DNA of 64,000 nt, from contig NZ_WHOA01000263.1 in NCBI RefSeq assembly GCF_013141715.1, positions 24,261-88,260 of the forward strand, read 5' to 3'. Positions 22,788-30,279 of the stretch are shown here, in pieces. Both the position numbers and the translations under genes were made by a program. A model generated the notes under the pieces. The model searched no databases and was not told the origin of the DNA. It was given only the letters and a program-made list of their open reading frames with translations. The stretch is from Paenibacillus phytorum. Lineage in GTDB: Bacteria; Bacillota; Bacilli; Paenibacillales; NBRC-103111. Each line of letters begins with the position of its first letter. Position 1 is the stretch's first letter.

Positions 22788-24287
22788 GTGGCTACGTATT
22801 ACTTAGAACCATCCCGCACGTTTAGTGAGTTTTTGTTGATTCCTAATCTTACGACGAAGGAATGTACACCGGCGAATGTGAAGCTTAAGACACCGTTAGT
22901 TAAATTCAATAAAGGTGAGGAGCCTGCAATCTCGCTCAATATCCCGTTTTCATCTGCTGTCATGCAGGCCGTATCCGATCATGGAATGGCGATTGCTTTG
23001 GCGCGGAGTGGCGGGATTTCGTTTATCTTTGGCTCGCAATCGATTGAAGAAGAAGCACTTATGGTGCGTAAAGTAAAAGGGTACAAGGCAGGATTTGTAG
23101 TTAGCCGCTCCAACTTAACTCCTCAGCATACGCTAAGTGATGTGCTGGCGTTGAAAGAAGAAACAGGTCATTCCACGGTTGCCATTACCGACGATGGTAC
23201 AGCGAATGGAAAATTGCTTGGTATTGTAACAGGGCGTGATTACCGGACAAGTCGTGACCCTTTGGATCGCCAAATCCATCATTTTATGACGCCTTTTGAT
23301 AAATTAATTTACGGCAAATCAGGAATTACTTTATCGGAAGCAAACAATTTAATTTGGGATCACAAGCTGAATTGTTTACCGATTGTGGATGAGCATCAGA
23401 AACTCGACACCCTCGTTTTCCGCAAGGATTATGATGAGCATAAAGAAAATCCGATGGAGCTGCTGGACGGTAACAAAAGCTATATTGTTGGTGCGGGGAT
23501 TAATACGAAGGATTATAAAGAAAGAGTGCCTGCGCTTGTTGAAGCGGGAGTAGACATTCTGGTCATCGATTCTTCAGATGGATACAGCGAATGGCAGCGT
23601 GAAACGGTTCAGTATGTGAAAGAGAATTTCAATGTGAAGATCGGCGCGGGTAACGTTGTAGACCGTGAAGGGTTCCTTTATCTTGTGGAATCAGGAGCGG
23701 ACTTCATTAAAGTCGGCATCGGCGGCGGGTCTATCTGTATCACTCGGGAGCAAAAGGGGATTGGTCGCGGACAAGCTTCTTCCCTTATGGAAGTTGTTGA
23801 AGCCAGAGACCAATACTTCAAAGACACAGGGACCTACATTCCAATCTGTTCTGATGGTGGTATCGTACATGACTACCATATTACATTAGCCTTAGCGATG
23901 GGCGCTGATTTTGTTATGCTAGGCAGATATTTCGCACGTTTCGATGAGAGCCCGACCAGAAAGCTAAAAGTTGGCAACAACTTCGTGAAAGAATACTGGG
24001 GTGAAGGCTCCAATCGTGCCCGCAACTGGCAGCGTTATGATACGGGCGGCAAAAACAAGCTCTTGTTTGAGGAAGGCGTCGATTCATATGTTCCATATGC
24101 TGGAGGCCTGCAGGAGAACCTGGACAAGACGCTTGGCAAAATAAAGTCCACGATGTGCAACTGTGGATCATTAAGCTTGGACGAGCTGAAAAGCAAAGCG
24201 AGAATTGCGCTCGTTTCCGCAACCAGCCTTGTTGAAGGCGGAGCGCACGACGTTATTTTAAAAGAGAGCAGCTTATCCGAAGAATAA
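22788..24287 (+). CDS. IMP dehydrogenase, Tritrichomonas foetus-like type
   Basis: Start GTG 22788 has AAAGGAGG 11 bp upstream and gives a 499-residue protein beginning VATYYLEPSRTFSEFLLIPN. Two CBS motifs lie around residues 105-225. The active-site loop is GIGGGSICITREQKGIGRGQ, with catalytic Cys317. The mobile flap has ARNWQRYDTGGK with Arg416-Tyr417. Common bacterial GuaB has GIGPGSICTTR instead. From memory, this loop, the EEGVDSYVPYAG segment and the KSTMCNCG end match the T. foetus enzyme at a constant offset of two residues. The reaction is IMP to XMP with NAD, for GTP synthesis. It has its own terminator. Lys308 and Glu429 align with residues tied to mycophenolate resistance in the parasite enzyme. 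Confidence 0.93.
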   Translation: MATYYLEPSRTFSEFLLIPNLTTKECTPANVKLKTPLVKFNKGEEPAISLNIPFSSAVMQAVSDHGMAIALARSGGISFIFGSQSIEEEALMVRKVKGYKAGFVVSRSNLTPQHTLSDVLALKEETGHSTVAITDDGTANGKLLGIVTGRDYRTSRDPLDRQIHHFMTPFDKLIYGKSGITLSEANNLIWDHKLNCLPIVDEHQKLDTLVFRKDYDEHKENPMELLDGNKSYIVGAGINTKDYKERVPALVEAGVDILVIDSSDGYSEWQRETVQYVKENFNVKIGAGNVVDREGFLYLVESGADFIKVGIGGGSICITREQKGIGRGQASSLMEVVEARDQYFKDTGTYIPICSDGGIVHDYHITLALAMGADFVMLGRYFARFDESPTRKLKVGNNFVKEYWGEGSNRARNWQRYDTGGKNKLLFEEGVDSYVPYAGGLQENLDKTLGKIKSTMCNCGSLSLDELKSKARIALVSATSLVEGGAHDVILKESSLSEE

Positions 24288-24354
24288 TAGCTGGGAATAG
24301 AGTGGGCTGTCTTGAAAGGTGGGTAACACCTGAAAGACAGTTCCTCCTAACTAA

Positions 24355-24400
24355 ACAAGCCTCCAAAACCACGATGAAAGTGGTTTTGGAGGCTTGTTTT
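24355..24400 (+). terminator. Rho-independent terminator after the IMPDH gene
   Basis: ACAAGCCTCCAAAACCAC (24355-24372) pairs fully with GTGGTTTTGGAGGCTTGT (24380-24397), followed by TTTT. Confidence 0.93.
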
Positions 24401-24426
24401 CATTTCGAGGATCGCACCAGCTTTGT

Positions 24427-24530
24427 TGAGAGATACTTCATTTCAACTCAGCTGAGTGAGAGACTTCAAAGTAAATTAAATTTGCTGAAAGAGACTTCAT
24501 AGTAACTCAACTTTGTCGAGAGAGACTTCA
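24427..24530. repeat. Four degenerate ~30-bp repeats with GAGAGACTTCA core
   Basis: The core GAGAGAnACTTCA-like motif appears near 24428, 24457, 24488 and 24519, spaced by about 30 bp, with partly similar spacers (TTTCAACTCA, TAGTAACTCAA). This lies in a 739-bp gene-free region (24288-25026). Confidence 0.65.
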
Positions 24531-24669
24531 CTTTATTAACTCTGTTTCAATTAACTGAGTTGTACATTATACAACAATGTTCCATCCTAAACCGATAAAA
24601 TCGCATTAAAGTTGCATTTTGTACAACAGTTTCGACTGATTTCCAAAGAAATCAGCTTATTTAAGAGAA

Positions 24670-24846
24670 ATTGTTGTACTTTTTACAACAATCCCTTTCT
24701 AGAACACTTTTTAAGCTACAATTGTTGTACTTTTTACAACAATCCCTTTCTAGAACACTTTTTAAGCTACAATTGTTGTACTTTTTACAACAATCCCTTT
24801 CTAGAACACTTTTTAAGCTACAATTGTTGTATTTTTTACAACAATC
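24670..24846. repeat. 51-bp tandem repeats, each with a perfect hairpin
   Basis: Units start at 24670, 24721 and 24772, with a partial fourth at 24823; the period is exactly 51 bp and copies are nearly identical. Each contains ATTGTTGTA-n5-TACAACAAT, a perfect 9-bp stem, followed by a constant CCCTTTCTAGAACACTTTTT segment. Degenerate TTGTACAACA forms precede the array (24560-24635). Confidence 0.95.
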
Positions 24847-24883
24847 AGACACTTAAGGGGCGAGGGAAAGGGCAAATGAACAG

Positions 24884-24962
24884 GCAAGGTCAAAGCAAGG
24901 TCAGAGCAAGGTCAGAGCAAAGTAAAAGTAAAAGTAAAAGTAAAAGTAAAAGAAAAAATAAA
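24884..24962. repeat. Simple repeats (AAGGTCAGAGC)n and (AAAAGT)n
   Basis: Three copies of an 11-bp AAGGTCAGAGC-like unit (24889-24920) run into about five AAAAGT units (24921-24955). Low-complexity DNA between the 51-bp array and manA. Confidence 0.8.
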
Positions 24963-25026
24963 AATCCAAACTCAAACTCAAAGGTGCATTGGCTATGAGT
25001 TATAGTCAATATCGCAAAACGTACAA

Positions 25027-25992
25027 TTAAGGCAAGTAGCTGCGAATAACCGTCATGCTGCCTTCAAGTGCATAGCTGCCAAGATCGGCTGGAAGCAGGA
25101 AGCAATCGCCAGGCTTCGTGGAGATGCTGCCATCTGTCCACTGGAGGGTTCCGTTACCGTCTGCAATAACGAGGATGACGAAGCTTTCAGGAGAAGTGCT
25201 TAGCTCCCATTTCGGTCCTACTAGGCCTTTTTCCACGGTGAAGAAAGGAGACTCGGCAAGTGTTAACCAAGTACCGGCTTCATTCAAATCTGTTTTCATG
25301 AAAGTGGAGCCGGAGCCTTCATACGCGATAACGTTGAGCGAATCTTCAATATGAAGATCACGAGGCTTACCGTCCAGTCCAGGACGATTATAATCGTACA
25401 AACGATAGGTTGTATCGGAATTTTGCTGAATCTCGGCAACTAGGACGCCAGCGCCAAGAGCATGGACAGTTCCTGCTGGGATGTAAAAGGAATCACCGGC
25501 TTCAACAGGCACTTCCTGTAAGCAGTCCAAAATGCGGTTCTCTGCAATTGCTTGAGCTAAACTTTCACGTGTAACGCCTTCTTGCATGCCGTATATAATT
25601 TTGGCGCCGGGCTTGGCATCAAGGATGTACCACATCTCTGTTTTGCCGAGCTCGCCGGTAGCCAAATTCTTGTAATGATCATTCGGATGTACTTGTACGG
25701 AAAGATCGTCTTCGCAATCCAATAACTTGATGAGTAGTGGGAAACGGCCGTTTTTCTCGGAAAATCCTTTCGTGCCGAACAACGTTTTGCCGTATTTCTC
25801 GCGAATTTCGTCTAGACCAAGGCCTGCTAATTCCCCATTAATAACCTTCGTCGTTCCATTCGGGTGATCGCCAATCATCCAGCCTTCGCCAATAGCGCCT
25901 TCTGGAAGCTGAAAACCAAACTTTTCTAGGGCTCTTCCACCCCAGACACGTTCTTTCATTTCAGGTTGAAATTGAAGCGGGTATGATTTCAC
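25027..25992 (-). CDS. manA: Mannose-6-phosphate isomerase, class I
   Basis: The 321-residue protein has the metal site of type I phosphomannose isomerases: Gln/His in LSVQVHPNDHYKN, Glu in GKTEMWYIL, and His in YIPAGTVHALGAG. The catalytic Arg region is YRLYDYNRPGLDGKPRDLHI. The short form (~315-320 residues) is typical of Firmicutes ManA. It interconverts mannose-6-P and fructose-6-P, which could feed GDP-mannose for the glycosyltransferases in this window, though that link is inference. It is separate from the next minus-strand gene by 75 bp. Confidence 0.95.
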   Translation of the reverse strand: MKSYPLQFQPEMKERVWGGRALEKFGFQLPEGAIGEGWMIGDHPNGTTKVINGELAGLGLDEIREKYGKTLFGTKGFSEKNGRFPLLIKLLDCEDDLSVQVHPNDHYKNLATGELGKTEMWYILDAKPGAKIIYGMQEGVTRESLAQAIAENRILDCLQEVPVEAGDSFYIPAGTVHALGAGVLVAEIQQNSDTTYRLYDYNRPGLDGKPRDLHIEDSLNVIAYEGSGSTFMKTDLNEAGTWLTLAESPFFTVEKGLVGPKWELSTSPESFVILVIADGNGTLQWTDGSISTKPGDCFLLPADLGSYALEGSMTVIRSYLP

Positions 25993-26067
25993 TAACTATC
26001 CCTACTTTCTTCTCTAATTTCTCCTACCTAATAGTGCTAATGCACTCTCTAGCATTATATCATGCGT

Positions 26068-26646
26068 CTATCTTTTTTCTAGAGCTAAGAGATAGGGAGC
26101 ATGCGTGCTGGTATTCATGAATTGGTACCGCAGCACCTGAAAGGCTGCAAGCGGAAGGAGCTGGGCCCAGCTTTCGACGGCCGCAGCTTCTTCCGAACCT
26201 CCATCGTGTCCGCTGTAGAGCACGATGGTCACGATACCGCCTTTGCGGAGCAGGCGGAGGGCAGCCTCGAGAGCAGGAATGGTGGATTCCTGCTTCGTAA
26301 TGGTTGCCGGATCCGCGCCGGGCAGGTAGCCGAGATTGAACGTGACCGCGGCGACCTTGCCGTGGCGGTCCTGCGGCACAGCCGCCTCCATGAGCGCATG
26401 GCTGCATAGGCTCATGTGCACACAAGAAGATGCGTCTGGAAGTTCTTTTTCCAGACGCATCTTTGTTTGATCCAGTGCTTGCTGCTGGATATCGAAGCCG
26501 TAAACGCTGCCGCGGGTGCCTACCAGCTTCGCTAAGAACAAGGCATCTACGCCGTTGCCAAGGGTCGCGTCGACGACGGTATCACCCGGCTGAGCCCGCT
26601 GATTAATGAGTTGATGAGCAAAACTTAGTACCGAAACAAAACCCAT
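26068..26646 (-). CDS. mnmM: tRNA (mnm5s2U34)-methyltransferase MnmM (YtqB)
   Basis: Start ATG 26646 is preferred, as GGAGGG lies about 9 bp upstream; ATG 26664 overlaps that RBS. The 192-residue protein has a class I SAM fold: GDTVVDATLGNGVDALFLAK (motif I), VYGFDIQQQAL, then FNLGYLPGADPATIT, the feature typical of YtqB. It methylates nm5U34 of certain tRNAs to mnm5U34, the last step after the radical SAM enzyme MnmL. mnmL lies at 27407-28372, but a cytochrome c gene sits between them. The downstream half is GC-rich. Confidence 0.88.
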   Translation of the reverse strand: MGFVSVLSFAHQLINQRAQPGDTVVDATLGNGVDALFLAKLVGTRGSVYGFDIQQQALDQTKMRLEKELPDASSCVHMSLCSHALMEAAVPQDRHGKVAAVTFNLGYLPGADPATITKQESTIPALEAALRLLRKGGIVTIVLYSGHDGGSEEAAAVESWAQLLPLAAFQVLRYQFMNTSTHAPYLLALEKR

Positions 26647-26677
26647 GCGATGAAAGCCCTCCATGCTGCTTATACGA

Positions 26678-27274
26678 TCATTTTTTGTCTGCTAGCCATG
26701 CGGCTAGCACTTCGATTTCTTCGGATTTCAGTGCGCTTTTGAAAGGTGGCATATCGCCTTTACCTCCCATGATCTGCGCAATGATCTCATCCTTGGTTTT
26801 GTGCGAACCGACCTTCGTCAGGTTCGGCCCGAAGTCGCCTGCAAGCCCTGCCCCGTGGCAGGACATGCAGTTGTCCTTGTACAGCACCTGCGCCTGCGCT
26901 GCGGTGCTGGTGCCGCCATCCGCAGGCTTAGCGGATGGGGATGGCGCCGCGCTGGCAGGCGCTGGCGTTGCAGTCGGCGCCGGCTTCGCCGTAGCCGTCT
27001 CTTTCAATGCTGGCGTCGCCGCGGCAGCAGTCGGTTTCGCTGTCGCCGCTGCGCTCGGCTGCGGAGTGCTGCTTGCCGCCGGCTGCACCGTAGCGGCTGC
27101 CGGTGTTGCCGGCGCCGCAGCAACCGGCGACGCACTTACTACCGCCGTCGGTGACGTTGACGGCGCCACAGAACTTGGCGCCACGGCAACTGGCGCCGGC
27201 TCCCCTCCGCATCCAGCCACAACTAGCATCATCCCAACAATGGCTGCTTGAGCTCGTTTCATCATCATGATCAT
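26678..27274 (-). CDS. Cytochrome c lipoprotein with long Ala/Pro/Thr linker
   Basis: The 198-residue protein starts with a lipoprotein signal ending VVAGCGG. About 90 residues rich in Ala, Pro, Thr and Ser follow, as a spacer that would hold the haem domain away from the membrane through the wall. The haem motif is CMSCHGAGLAGDFGPNL, the axial Met is in GKGDMPPFKSAL, and it ends VLAAWLADKK, nearly the same end as the cytochrome at 18514-18885. The exact start is uncertain among four close Met codons after AAGGAG. It interrupts the usual mnmM-mnmL gene pair, with 31 bp to mnmM. Confidence 0.9.
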   Translation of the reverse strand: MIMMMKRAQAAIVGMMLVVAGCGGEPAPVAVAPSSVAPSTSPTAVVSASPVAAAPATPAAATVQPAASSTPQPSAAATAKPTAAAATPALKETATAKPAPTATPAPASAAPSPSAKPADGGTSTAAQAQVLYKDNCMSCHGAGLAGDFGPNLTKVGSHKTKDEIIAQIMGGKGDMPPFKSALKSEEIEVLAAWLADKK

Positions 27275-27324
27275 CCATCTCCTTTAGTCATTCTACCTAT
27301 ATAAAGGAAACGGATAATAATCTA

Positions 27325-27405
27325 TTTTGGTTTTATGTGTTTATATGTTTATATGTTTATGGGTTTATATGTTTATGGGTTTTATGTGTTTATGTTTTCG
27401 TTACA
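27325..27405. repeat. TTTATATG/TTTATGGG simple repeat
   Basis: AT-rich stretch of 7-9-bp units such as GTTTATAT and GTTTATGG between two minus-strand genes. It opens short ORFs by chance but has no coding features. Confidence 0.75.
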
Positions 27406-27406
27406 T

Positions 27407-28372
27407 TTATCTTTGGTCGACCTTACCCTTCCAAAGTTTACCCTGCCAAGTATTTCTTTCTTTCAAAAGGCTGTCAAAAGCATTCAGCACTTCCCACTTT
27501 TTGAGGCTCCACATCGGACCAATCAGTAGATCGCGGGGCGCATCTCCAGTAAGGCGATGGACAATCATTTCCGGTGGCAGAAATTCGAGCGTATCAACGA
27601 TAAGCTTCACATATTCGTCTTTTTCCAGGAACTGTAGCAAGCCGGCTTCGTATTGTTTCACCATAGGTGTTTTACGCATTAAATGAAGTAAATGGATTTT
27701 AATGCCTTGAACATCCATTTGAGCGACTGCTCGTCCGGTATCCAGCATCATTTCGTGGGTCTCCCCAGGTAATCCATAAATAATGTGTGCACAGGTGCGA
27801 ATATTATGCTTTCGAAGCTTGGCAACTGCATCCAAATAGCATTGCGTGTCGTGAGCACGATTGATGAGTTCAGAGGTTGATTCGTGAACGGTTTGAAGGC
27901 CCATTTCGACCCATAAATAGGTACGTTCATTCAACTCCGCCAAGTATTGGATCACATCATCTGGTAAACAATCCGGTCTGGTAGCAATGGATAAACCCAC
28001 AACGCCTGGCTGTTTTAAAATAACTTCATAATATTCCCGCAGCTCCTCAACTGGTGCATACGTATTTGTGTAAGCTTGAAAGTAGCCGATATATTGGGCT
28101 TCCGGCCATTTCTGATGCTGGAGATCACGAATCTTATTAAATTGGGTAACTAGATCATCGCGGCGGCTTCCCGCAAAGTCACCGGATCCTCGCGAACTGC
28201 AAAACGTGCAGCCGCCGGTTGCGATATTACCATCACGATTAGGACAAGTAAAACCTGCATCCAGCATGACTTTAAAAACCTTCCCGCCGAAAGCTTCACG
28301 CATTTCATAATTCCATGTATGGAAACGTTTGTCCCCCCATAATTGAGGCGACTCCTGAATAATTGTAGACAT
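27407..28372 (-). CDS. mnmL: Radical SAM enzyme MnmL (YtqA, TIGR01212 family)
   Basis: The 321-residue protein has the family's unusual cluster motif FTCPNRDGNIATGGCTFCSS (first Cys far from the CxxC pair). It is followed by QYIGYFQAYTNTYAP, LSIATRPDCLPDDV, WVEMGLQTVHESTSELINR and HIIYGLPGET. This matches YtqA of B. subtilis, now named MnmL, which converts cmnm5U34 toward nm5U34 in tRNA wobble modification before MnmM acts. The gene starts after a good RBS (AAGGAGC). Family assignment is strong. Confidence 0.88.
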   Translation of the reverse strand: MSTIIQESPQLWGDKRFHTWNYEMREAFGGKVFKVMLDAGFTCPNRDGNIATGGCTFCSSRGSGDFAGSRRDDLVTQFNKIRDLQHQKWPEAQYIGYFQAYTNTYAPVEELREYYEVILKQPGVVGLSIATRPDCLPDDVIQYLAELNERTYLWVEMGLQTVHESTSELINRAHDTQCYLDAVAKLRKHNIRTCAHIIYGLPGETHEMMLDTGRAVAQMDVQGIKIHLLHLMRKTPMVKQYEAGLLQFLEKDEYVKLIVDTLEFLPPEMIVHRLTGDAPRDLLIGPMWSLKKWEVLNAFDSLLKERNTWQGKLWKGKVDQR

Positions 28373-28522
28373 ATGGTTGCTCCTTTCTTTCCAACCTAAT
28401 TGTAGCGAAATTGAAGCATGAAAGCGACCCCTGCCTTTCCAAGAAGTTCCCCGTTAAAAGGGAGCCATACGGAGCATGATAACTTTGCATAACTATTACA
28501 TGCCGAAAGGGGATTTGAACAA

Positions 28523-29068
28523 GTGAAAAAGTTTCGTACAATTACTTTGGCGGTAGCTCTGACAACAGCATTAAGCTTTGGGGCATCTAGTGCAATGGCT
28601 AACACAATAATGGGGACAACGCCAAGTGCTACACCAGGAACAACGGGGACAGGAACTACGACAACATCGGGATATACAGGAAGTAATTATGACGCGACGG
28701 TAGGTACTGGTACTACTGGTACTACTGGTACTACTGGTACAACTGGTGTTACCGGTACTTACGGTACTACTGGTACTACTGGTACAACTGGCCCCTATAC
28801 GGGATACGGTACTGGTACAGGTTCCTATTCTGGGACTGGCACAGGTACTGGTATTAGAACTCATATCAATGAATATAGCAACAACATGATGGACCGAATG
28901 AGTACTAAGGGTACACACACTGGGAATTATGATACTTCATCTTATCGAACTTACGCGACTACCCCAACAAGTGGCAATCGTACGAATTGGGGATGGCTTG
29001 GTCTATTAGGTCTGTTAGGCTTAACTGGCCTAAGAGGGAAAGACAAACGAAGAGATGAAGCTAGATAA
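28523..29068 (+). CDS. Exported Gly-Thr repeat protein with WGxxGxxG C-terminal anchor motif
   Basis: GTG start with AAAGGGGA 9 bp upstream. The 181-residue protein has an N-terminal signal peptide (MKKFRTITLAVALTTALSFG, cleavage near SAMA-NT). A Gly/Thr/Tyr repeat region (about residues 30-112, units GTTGTT) follows, then a polar segment. A C-terminal WGWLGLLGLLGLTGL helix comes before the basic tail RGKDKRRDEAR. This head-to-tail layout matches the WGxxGxxG family of Firmicutes, thought to be a membrane-sorting tail. The repeat DNA consists of GGTACTACT-type 9-bp units, so its length may vary. Surface exposure is likely; the function is unknown. Confidence 0.82.
   Translation: MKKFRTITLAVALTTALSFGASSAMANTIMGTTPSATPGTTGTGTTTTSGYTGSNYDATVGTGTTGTTGTTGTTGVTGTYGTTGTTGTTGPYTGYGTGTGSYSGTGTGTGIRTHINEYSNNMMDRMSTKGTHTGNYDTSSYRTYATTPTSGNRTNWGWLGLLGLLGLTGLRGKDKRRDEAR
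28697..28800 (+). repeat. 9-bp (GGTACTACT)n coding repeat
   Basis: Units GGTACTACT/GGTACAACT repeat about eight times with one interruption, encoding Gly-Thr-Thr triplets in the exported protein. Confidence 0.9.
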
Positions 29069-29081
29069 ATAGCTATTATTT

Positions 29082-29115
29082 TAATGCGCCTTCCAAATGG
29101 AGGGCGTTTTTCTTT
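29082..29115 (+). terminator. Terminator after the exported repeat protein gene
   Basis: Short GC-rich hairpin (GCGCCTTCC with GGAGGGCGT) followed by TTTTT. Confidence 0.75.
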
Positions 29116-29192
29116 GTCGCTAGCATGATCTGCCATTCATAAAGAAAATCATCCTAACGAAAGCTATCATTAATGAGGCAGAAGGAAAGCAG

Positions 29193-29402
29193 GTGAATGA
29201 GTTGGTTAAGATGTCCCTAGATACCGATACGTTATCCGTCGAGTTGACCATTAAAGAAGCATTCGCTTTGAGCAGTGGCGTGAAATACGCTGCAGACCCA
29301 AGTATATCGAAGAACGCAAGACGAAAAGTACTGCGGTCTTTGGATCAAAAGCTGTTTCCAGCCACATCGAATACCATTGATTATCATACACTGGAAGTGT
29401 AA
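29193..29402 (+). CDS. Hypothetical small protein
   Basis: GTG start with GAAGGAAAG upstream. The 69-residue protein begins MNELVKMSLDTDTLSVELTI, has a short helical middle (EAFALSSGVKYAAD) and ends TSNTIDYHTLEV. No known domain, signal or membrane segment is visible. It lies 75 bp before trmB on the same strand. Codon use looks normal for the region, which supports it being real. I cannot name it. Confidence 0.6.
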   Translation: MNELVKMSLDTDTLSVELTIKEAFALSSGVKYAADPSISKNARRKVLRSLDQKLFPATSNTIDYHTLEV

Positions 29403-29477
29403 TTCCCTTTGATTTTTTTCCTCGAATCGTCTATGATTTGTATTCGATAGCTTGTACGTGTAGGAGGCAAAAAGTAG

Positions 29478-30209
29478 ATGCGTTTACGGGGAAGAAAAGG
29501 AATTCGAGAAGATATAGAACGTCAAAAGGAACTCGTTGTATTAAATGCCAAGGAATATAAAGGCAAATGGGCCGAGTTATTCGGTAACAACAACCCGATT
29601 CATGCCGAGCTTGGGATGGGTAAAGGGCGCTTCATTAGTGAAATGAGTAAGAAATATCCGAACATTAATTTCATTGGTGTTGATATGTATGACGAGTTGA
29701 TTCGCAAAGCAAGTGAGAAAGCAAAGAATGCTCATGAAATCAAGACGGATGATGAGGCGGAGTCTGCGCCAAGCATTCCGAATTTGAAGCTCATGCTTTT
29801 CAATATCGAACATATTGAGGAAGCTTTTGCTGAAGGTGAATTAGAGCGGGTTTATTTGAATTTCAGTGATCCATGGCCGAAGAAAAAGCATGCTCGCAGA
29901 CGTTTAACGCATCCTGGCTTTGTTGAGAAATATCAGCAAATATTAAATGCGAACGGCGAGATTCATTTGAAAACCGATTCGCAATCATTGTTCGAATTCT
30001 CGCTTAATTCTTTTGCCGATATGGGACTGAGAATGCGAAATATTTCCTTAAACCTGCATGTGGATGGGATTCATCCTGACCATGTTATGACAGAATACGA
30101 AACGAAGTTCGCCGGACAAGGCATGAACATTCATCGTTGTGAAGTGGTTATTGGCGAAAAAGTGCTTGCGTCACATCTGGAGCAGTTGAACAAAGCTAAA
30201 TCGGAATAG
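29478..30209 (+). CDS. trmB: tRNA (guanine-N7-)-methyltransferase
   Basis: The 243-residue protein begins MRLRGRKGIREDIERQ. Motif I is IHAELGMGKGRFISEM, followed by INFIGVDMYDELI and the family signature YLNFSDPWPKKKHARRRLTH. The end, VMTEYETKFAGQGMNIHRC, is also typical. It methylates G46 in tRNA using SAM. An acidic stretch (KTDDEAESAPSIP) near residue 90 is slightly longer than usual. A terminator follows the stop codon. AGGAGGC precedes the ATG. Confidence 0.96.
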   Translation: MRLRGRKGIREDIERQKELVVLNAKEYKGKWAELFGNNNPIHAELGMGKGRFISEMSKKYPNINFIGVDMYDELIRKASEKAKNAHEIKTDDEAESAPSIPNLKLMLFNIEHIEEAFAEGELERVYLNFSDPWPKKKHARRRLTHPGFVEKYQQILNANGEIHLKTDSQSLFEFSLNSFADMGLRMRNISLNLHVDGIHPDHVMTEYETKFAGQGMNIHRCEVVIGEKVLASHLEQLNKAKSE

Positions 30210-30222
30210 GTTTATAAACAAG

Positions 30223-30267
30223 AAAAAGCTAATCTTCCACTACTGCGGTAGGAGATTAGCTTTTTTT
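30223..30267. terminator. Bidirectional terminator between trmB and the GT28 gene
   Basis: AAAAAGCTAATCTTCC pairs with GGAGATTAGCTTTTT across a short loop, with T-runs on both exits; the genes converge here. Confidence 0.9.
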
Positions 30268-30279
30268 GTTTTACACGAA

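Noticed and set aside
24670..24846. CRISPR array
   Set aside because: The sequences between the dyads are identical in every unit; there are no variable spacers and no cas genes.
24612..24998. Open frame of 128 codons across the 51-bp repeats, with a repeated NCCTFYNNPFLEHFLSY unit
   Set aside because: The 51-bp period is a multiple of three, so several frames on both strands stay open by chance. No RBS, and the tail is simple-sequence Lys/Ser.
26060..27278. Antisense frames over mnmM and the cytochrome gene
   Set aside because: High-GC coding DNA opens them; they have no RBS or recognisable motif, and the real genes are conserved families.
27327..27686. Plus-strand frame through the TTTATATG repeat and the end of mnmL
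   Set aside because: Low-complexity translation (MVLCVYMFICLWVYMF) caused by the repeat, running antisense to a well supported gene.
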